A stretch of DNA of 64,000 nucleotides from an uncultured Agrococcus sp. (lineage in GTDB: Bacteria; Actinomycetota; Actinomycetes; Actinomycetales; Microbacteriaceae). Positions 59,352 through 64,000 of the stretch are shown in pieces; within the stretch, counting starts at the first letter, position 1, and each line of letters starts with the position of its first letter. The stretch is from assembly GCF_945915485.1 (NCBI RefSeq), contig NZ_CAMEFJ010000001.1, forward strand, positions 48,509-112,508, written 5' to 3'. The position numbers and the translations under genes are program-made. The notes beneath the pieces are model-generated. The model saw nothing but the letters and a program-made list of their open reading frames with translations, was not told the DNA's origin and made no database searches.

Positions 59352-61330
59352 TGCGCGCGCAAGATATCGAAAAACTCGTCTCCCTCTCCCGTCCCGCTGT
59401 CGCGAATGACGGAAGTTTTGCGCTTGTTGCTGCTTCCCATCCGTCGCTCAAAGCGAACGCGCAAGTCGGTCAGCTCTGGCGCGTATCGCTGGCCGACGGA
59501 GCGCGCACGAGACTGACGCGCGGAATCCATGACACTTCGCCAGCGCTGACGCAAGACGGTGATACTGCCGTGTTCCTGCGGTCTGTCGATGACAAGCAGC
59601 AGGTGTTCGCCCTCCCGCTGAATGGTGGGGAAGCGGTGCAGCTCACCTTTATCAAGCACGGAGTCACCGGCTTCAAACTCTCGCCGGACGGTACGCATCT
59701 CGCACTGCAGGTGCTCGCCCCGCGCCAGGGGAGAGGAGACTCTGTCGAAGGGCTCACGCCCAACCAGCAGTCACCGCGGCATATCACCTCACTCAAGTAC
59801 CTTTCGAACGGCCGCGGCTACATCGACGACTCCGATGCGCACATTTTCGTGCAAGAGATCGACATCGCCGCCTCGCTTGCCGCCGCTCCAGACCCCGAAG
59901 CGGCGCCACGACCCGACGGGAAGAAGGACGAGCCGTCTGAACGCGATACGAGCGTGCAGCTGACTCGAGGTGAAATAAGCTTCGGGCTGGCGAACTGGTC
60001 GGAGCAGGGCATTCTCGCCATCACCGCCAGACATGAGACAAGGGACTCCGACCTTCGATCCTCGCTCGTCCTCGTAGATCCTGCTGCACCCGGGCAGGAC
60101 CCTACGGACATCGTCTCGGCTGCTGCCAACCTTTCGATCGCCGATGCCATCGAGTCGGATGGTGCACTGTGGCTGCTCGCCGGTGACCTGGGGGAGCGGG
60201 GGCGCGATTTCGTGGCGCAGTCCGCATCCGTCTACGTGCTGGAGAACGGCGAACCCACGCTATTGACGGAGCCGAACGCGTTCGACTTCGGCGACCCCGG
60301 TTCGCACTTGGTGGCAGCCGAAGGGGGAGTGCTTGCCCTTCGTCGCATCCGCGGTCGAATTCAGCTGGTTGCGGTGGGACGAGAGTCGGTAGAGCAGCTC
60401 ACCGACTCCGATCAGGAGGTCCTCGCTGCAGCTCGTGCAGGGGATCTTACGATCGCCGTCGCGCAAACCCCTACGTCATTCGCCGAACTCGGCACCGTGG
60501 ACGACAACGCCTGGCGCCCGCTTACCGATTTCGGTGCCGACCTGCAGGATGCCGGCATCGTTGTTCCCGTAGAGCACGAGTTTCCGACGCGAGACGGCGG
60601 CACGGTGCACGGCTGGGCGTGGATTCCGGCAGGCCCTGGGCCGCATCCGGTGCTGCTGAACATCCACGGAGGCCCCTTCGCGCAGTACGGCGTGCACGTG
60701 TTCGATGAGGCGCAAGTTGCCGTTGACGCAGGCTACGCAGTGCTGCAGTGCAACCCTCGCGGATCGGCGGGCTACGGTCGGGACCATGCGGTTGCGATCA
60801 AGGAGGCCATGGGAACGGTCGATCTGACTGATGTTCTCGACTTCGTCGACGGTGCTCTGGACGCCCACCCGGAGTTCGATGGTGACCGTCTCGGCGTCAT
60901 GGGCGGATCGTACGGCGGCTATTTGACCGCGTGGACGATCGCGCACGATCATCGCTTCTCTGCTGCGATCGTGGAGCGCGGATATCTCGACCCGGCATCC
61001 TTCATCGGCACGAGCGACATCGGATCGTTCTTCAGCGAGGAGTACACGGGATACGACCCTGCGCACACACTGACGCAGTCGCCGATGGCGGTTGTCGATC
61101 AGGTGAGGACGCCCACGCTCGTCGTGCACTCGGAGCTCGACTTCCGGTGCCCGCTCGAGCAGGCGCAGCGCTACTACATGGCCCTGCGGCGAGGTGATGT
61201 GGATGCTGAGCTGCTTGTCTTCCCCGGCGAGGATCACGAACTGACTCGGTCGGGTCAACCGCGTCACCGGCTGGAGCGGTTCGAACACGTTATGGACTGG
61301 TGGAACCGCAAGCTCCCGGTCGGAGCGTAG
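59351..61330 (+). CDS. S9 family prolyl oligopeptidase-like peptidase
   Basis: A 659-residue cytoplasmic peptidase. An N-terminal beta-propeller (about 1-400) has recurring SLADGARTRLTRG and LSPDGTHLALQV strands. The alpha/beta catalytic domain has GVMGGSYGGYLTAW with the nucleophile near residue 524, the Asp in VVHSELDFRCPL near residue 596 and His in PGEDHELTRSGQPRHR near residue 633. It cleaves short peptides or acyl-peptides. It is coupled to the SDR and ends 14 bp before a convergent MFS gene. Confidence 0.92.
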   Translation: MRAQDIEKLVSLSRPAVANDGSFALVAASHPSLKANAQVGQLWRVSLADGARTRLTRGIHDTSPALTQDGDTAVFLRSVDDKQQVFALPLNGGEAVQLTFIKHGVTGFKLSPDGTHLALQVLAPRQGRGDSVEGLTPNQQSPRHITSLKYLSNGRGYIDDSDAHIFVQEIDIAASLAAAPDPEAAPRPDGKKDEPSERDTSVQLTRGEISFGLANWSEQGILAITARHETRDSDLRSSLVLVDPAAPGQDPTDIVSAAANLSIADAIESDGALWLLAGDLGERGRDFVAQSASVYVLENGEPTLLTEPNAFDFGDPGSHLVAAEGGVLALRRIRGRIQLVAVGRESVEQLTDSDQEVLAAARAGDLTIAVAQTPTSFAELGTVDDNAWRPLTDFGADLQDAGIVVPVEHEFPTRDGGTVHGWAWIPAGPGPHPVLLNIHGGPFAQYGVHVFDEAQVAVDAGYAVLQCNPRGSAGYGRDHAVAIKEAMGTVDLTDVLDFVDGALDAHPEFDGDRLGVMGGSYGGYLTAWTIAHDHRFSAAIVERGYLDPASFIGTSDIGSFFSEEYTGYDPAHTLTQSPMAVVDQVRTPTLVVHSELDFRCPLEQAQRYYMALRRGDVDAELLVFPGEDHELTRSGQPRHRLERFEHVMDWWNRKLPVGA

Positions 61331-61344
61331 GGCCGGTATCGATC

Positions 61345-62547
61345 TCAGGAGTGCGACGCTTCCCGGCGTCCGCGCCCAGCCGGTACGGCGATGATGAGCT
61401 GCAGGAGACACACCACGACCATGGCGATGAGGGCCGCGGTCCATCCGCCGGTTCTGTCGGCGAGTAAACCCGCGAGCATCGGCCCGAGTGCCGCCATAAG
61501 GTAGCCGAAGCACTGCACCATGCCCGACATCTTCGCGGTTTCGAGATTCGTGCGTCCTCGCAGACCGATGATGGACAGCGCTACGGCGAGCGAGCCTCCG
61601 CTGCCAAGGCCAGCGACGATCGCCCAGATCAAGCCGGCTTGCGGGACGAATAGGAGCCCCAGCAATCCGAGCAGCATGGGAACACTGGTGATCACCGTTG
61701 CCTCGACTTGGCTCTCTTGCCGTCTCATGAGAAGCGGTGCGGACAATGCCGAGACGATACCGACGATCTGGTAGGCGAAGAGGTGCATTCCCGCCTGTTG
61801 CTTGCCCACCCCGGATGCTATTTCGACTGTCGGCAGCCATGTGATCATGAAGTAGAAGGTTGTGGACTGCAACCCCATGAATATCGCCGCATACCAGGCG
61901 ACGGCTTGCTTCCACACGCTCCGGGGCCGAACGGCGAGCCGGCCGTCATCATCCGCTCCTGCACCGGCTCGAGTGCGAGGCAGCCAGAGGAGAGCCACGA
62001 CAACGACGGGTATCGCCCAGAAGCCCAGTGCGTTTTGCCACCCGAACCATTCGGACATCGGTACCGCGACGGCAGAGGCCACGGACGCCGCCACCGTGAT
62101 ACACGCGGAGTACACTCCTGTCGCTTTGGAGACTCTCGTACGGTAGTCGCGCTTGACGAGCGTCGGCACCAGGACATTGCCGATCCCGATTGCGCAACCG
62201 ATGATGACGGTCCCTGCCCACATGCCGGACAACCCCAGGTACGAACGGATCAAGAGCCCAGTCGCTAACAGTATGAGGGTCGCGAAGACCGCGCGATCCA
62301 TACCGATGCGCCTCGTCATGAGATACACGAACGGGGAAATCGCCGCGAATGCGAGTACGGGAAGTCCACCCAGCACTCCCTGCGCAGACTCGTTCAGCCC
62401 CAATTCCGGTGCGAAAACCGGTAGCAGCGGCCCCACGGATGTGAGCGCGGGCCGCAGATTGAGCGCAACGAGGAATACCATGGCCGTCACGACGGCGGCC
62501 CAACGCGCACCAACGGGACGGGACACTGTTTCCGACGCAGAGTTCAC
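61345..62547 (-). CDS. MFS transporter, CynX/NimT type
   Basis: A 400-residue major facilitator transporter with about twelve helices. NLRPALTSVGPLLPVF near residue 29 and the loop RRIGMDRAVFATL are typical of the CynX/NimT/YeaN group, whose members have been linked to cyanate and 2-nitroimidazole transport. IGNVLVPTLVKRDY and LGSGGSLAVALSIIGLR are also seen in that group. The natural cargo is unknown. It is convergent with the S9 peptidase gene and separated by 149 bp from the next gene. Confidence 0.9.
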   Translation of the reverse strand: MNSASETVSRPVGARWAAVVTAMVFLVALNLRPALTSVGPLLPVFAPELGLNESAQGVLGGLPVLAFAAISPFVYLMTRRIGMDRAVFATLILLATGLLIRSYLGLSGMWAGTVIIGCAIGIGNVLVPTLVKRDYRTRVSKATGVYSACITVAASVASAVAVPMSEWFGWQNALGFWAIPVVVVALLWLPRTRAGAGADDDGRLAVRPRSVWKQAVAWYAAIFMGLQSTTFYFMITWLPTVEIASGVGKQQAGMHLFAYQIVGIVSALSAPLLMRRQESQVEATVITSVPMLLGLLGLLFVPQAGLIWAIVAGLGSGGSLAVALSIIGLRGRTNLETAKMSGMVQCFGYLMAALGPMLAGLLADRTGGWTAALIAMVVVCLLQLIIAVPAGRGRREASHS

Positions 62548-62696
62548 GGCACATGCCTTTCGATCGCAGCGGCTTCTAACGCCAGCAACGCTGACGCCTG
62601 TGGTCCTGCCTTGATACTCGCGCCTCGGAAAGCCGGCGATCCACCGCGAACACAGTGCGTTTCACCACATACAGAAAACGGGGCTACGCTAGGGGC

Positions 62697-62876
62697 ATGG
62701 ATCTTCTTCCCGTGACCGGCACCGAGATCGCGACGTGGGTGTTCATTCTCATTGCGGTCCTCGTACTGGTGCTTGGCATACTGCTCTTCGTGCTCGGCCG
62801 CCGCAAGGCGAACAGGGCTGCGGACGCCGCCGCTTCTTCCGAGGCTTCGGACGATACGGGCGGGGCGGGCGACTAG
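62697..62876 (+). CDS. LPXTG-anchored mini-protein without signal peptide
   Basis: A 59-residue protein whose first residues are MDLLPVTGTEI. It contains the complete sortase sorting signal: LPVTG at residues 4-8, a hydrophobic stretch (about 11-36) and the positive tail GRRKAN, then an acidic Ala/Ser-rich end. There is no signal peptide or mature domain. TACGCT ends 6 nt before the ATG, so it may be leaderless; an upstream in-frame ATG at 62655 would add 14 residues without a signal. I do not know a function. It may be a remnant, or a small membrane protein that engages sortase. Confidence 0.6.
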   Translation: MDLLPVTGTEIATWVFILIAVLVLVLGILLFVLGRRKANRAADAAASSEASDDTGGAGD

Positions 62877-63508
62877 CCGATCCCGAGCGAAGCACCTCGA
62901 ATCCATTGTGGTCGCTTCGCAACGATCGTGAACGCGCAGCGCACGAGGGCGCATTCGCGTCCCGGCCGCGCGTAGTCACCGTCGTCGAATCGCTCGATCG
63001 ATAACCCAGGAACGAGTCACCCTACAAGCCCAAAGGGCGGGGAATACGTTATGTCAACTCCTCGTGAGCCGTGCGTCGCAGGGGACAGAGGGCGGAAACC
63101 TGGCATCGAACGGACATTCTTGGCACACCGTCAACGTTCGCACTCTGCCGAATGAGCGATCGAAACGAACCGCACCGTCGATACGAGTCAGACAATTGTT
63201 TCGCGCGCGAATTCGATGGCACTGTGCCGGCCAGCCGGTGAGAGCTCGATTCCGTGAACAACCATCGCAGCAACTGTGCAGAAGGGTTCAGGTGATCGCA
63301 CACTCGCGCAACACGTATTGGCTTCTCGCTGTGCGCCTATTTCGCCGATAATGCACATTATGTCAGTTAAAGGATCGATCACCGCCGCAAGCCGCGGGAA
63401 TGCTTCTCAAAGCCCCTTCCCCGCAACGCCCAAGCCAGGCACCGAAGCGAATCAGGTCGCCGCACCATCTCTGGCAGCAAATCATGAGATTCGATAGTCT
63501 GGCCCGTT
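62877..63508. other. Gene-free stretch of about 630 bp
   Basis: No credible reading frame was found on either strand; short frames here lack codon bias and start sites. Apart from a 14-bp palindrome at 63348-63361 I see nothing structured. Confidence 0.5.
63348..63361. promoter_or_regulatory. Operator-like palindrome ATAATG-CA-CATTAT
   Basis: Perfect 6-bp arms with a 2-nt centre, AT-rich in a GC-rich setting, about 150 bp upstream of the cysteine-rich gene. It looks like a regulator binding site (Fur/Zur- or GntR-like in appearance) but the protein is unknown. Confidence 0.4.
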
Positions 63509-63814
63509 ATGCAAAACGACGAAGAGCCCACTATTGAGATCAACGGCGTGCAATTCTCGGTATCTTTCACGAGCGATATGACCGATGAAGACAGACTGCG
63601 CCACGGTATGCCCGCACGCGGCACGATCTGCGCCTGCCCAGATTGCACCTGCTCGAATGAGGCCGATGTGGGAACCCCTGAAGATCCCCGCTGCGGCTGC
63701 TGTGTTGCCGACTGCCCCGACGTACACGGTCCCGAAGCGTACTTTCGCGACACGAGACCCTGGCGTCGCCGCTTCACATCACCCGACTCGGCTCCCTCAC
63801 CCGAACGTGAATGA
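63509..63814 (+). CDS. Cysteine-rich metallothionein-like protein
   Basis: A 101-residue protein with eight cysteines in about 27 residues: CACPDCTC and RCGCCVADCPDVHG. This CxCxxCxC...CxCCxxxC arrangement resembles bacterial metallothioneins, which bind Zn or Cu, though it is not identical to MymT or SmtA. The N-terminal 40 residues are ordinary and may fold separately (TIEINGVQFSVSFTSDMTDED). TAGTCT ends 8 nt before the ATG, suggesting a leaderless message. Its end overlaps the convergent DipZ-like gene by 18 bp. Metal binding is inference. Confidence 0.65.
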   Translation: MQNDEEPTIEINGVQFSVSFTSDMTDEDRLRHGMPARGTICACPDCTCSNEADVGTPEDPRCGCCVADCPDVHGPEAYFRDTRPWRRRFTSPDSAPSPERE

Positions 63815-64000
63815 GTAGGCTTCAACGCCTGCGGGAACCGTGACTTCGATCGTCCCAGCTCGGCTCTCGTCCACGTTGAGCAGCTCATAGGAGGTCGGGG
63901 TCCCGGAGACTTCTATCTCGGTACTCTCTCCGTCGACTTCCGCGATCACGGTCCCCTCTCCTGCGAGCACCATCCTGACTTCCTCACCGCGATACTCCAG
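63797..64000 (-). CDS. Cytochrome c biogenesis / thioredoxin-like DipZ protein, C-terminal end (5' end outside window)
   Basis: The minus strand is open from the window edge to TGA at 63797-63799, giving the last 67 residues. The stretch EEVRMVLAGEGTVIAEVDG, then SGTPTSYELL and the ending VPAGVEAYSFTFG match the C-terminal domain of DipZ-type fusion proteins (CcdA membrane part, thioredoxin domain, then this beta domain). These carry electrons to secreted proteins in actinobacteria. The rest of the gene lies beyond base 64000. The identification rests on this short tail only. Confidence 0.65.
   Translation of the reverse strand: MEYRGEEVRMVLAGEGTVIAEVDGESTEIEVSGTPTSYELLNVDESRAGTIEVTVPAGVEAYSFTFG

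Overview
The window is high-GC, densely packed chromosomal DNA from an actinobacterium, most probably a member of the Microbacteriaceae. Supporting signs are a mycothiol ligase (mshC), stand-alone PafB/PafC, the order pafB-pafC ... tatA-tatC-helY-lnt-polyprenol-phosphate mannose synthase, DUF3099 and PAC2 proteins, actinobacterial-type GlgC/GlgA, a SURF1 protein, frequent GTG starts, 4-nt stop/start overlaps, and many apparently leaderless promoters (TANNNT about 7 nt before the start codon). The family placement is inference; no rRNA gene is present to confirm it.

Layout. 1-4063: end of a ribose-type sugar ABC importer (ATPase, two permeases) with a Gfo/Idh/MocA dehydrogenase. 4205-8004: a small phenolic-lipid-like cluster (type III polyketide synthase, methyltransferase, flavin monooxygenase-like protein, convergent UbiA prenyltransferase). 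8127-12668: ABC-F protein, TRIC-type channel, SURF1, two small proteins, fabG. 12683-13848: a DUF559/AbiEi-like gene bracketed by two nearly identical 70-bp palindromes. 13856-18254: serB, glgC/glgA (divergent), an ABC ATPase and L31 type B. 18444-26406: exonuclease, hydrolase, glycosyltransferase, SpoU methyltransferase, D,D-carboxypeptidase, GDSL hydrolase, DNA polymerase IV, S66 peptidase. 26413-28084: GNAT and NTF2-like genes, a hairpin-dense repeat array and tRNA-Leu(GAG). 28263-36869: M20 peptidase, uppP, mshC, PAC2, trmI, an FKBP lipoprotein, pafB, pafC.

36870-50105 looks like a catabolic island placed between pafC and tatA, genes that adjoin in Mycobacterium tuberculosis. It holds a TetR regulator, a promoter carrying a perfect palindromic operator, then aldehyde dehydrogenase, a fumarase-superfamily lyase, a DoeA/creatinase-like M24 hydrolase, an M20 amidohydrolase, a HAD hydrolase, an old-yellow-enzyme/FAD fusion and a complete polyamine/opine-type ABC importer. 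The genes run in one direction with tiny gaps. Together they suggest import and stepwise breakdown of a nitrogen-containing solute (ectoine-, creatine- or N-succinyl-like), with the true substrate unknown.

50136-58468 returns to conserved housekeeping: tatA, tatC, helY, lnt, polyprenol-phosphate mannose synthase, a glycerophosphodiesterase, and an SPFH/NfeD pair. 58590-64000 holds an SDR, an S9 peptidase, an MFS transporter, a 59-residue LPVTG mini-protein, a gene-free stretch of about 630 bp, a cysteine-rich metallothionein-like protein and the C-terminal end of a DipZ-like protein cut by the window edge.

The least explained structures are (a) the DUF559 gene between duplicated palindromes in what looks like an ancestral fabG/serB convergent terminator, (b) a two-copy dispersed repeat with compensatory arm changes (4093-4178 and 18287-18444), and (c) the hairpin array next to tRNA-Leu.
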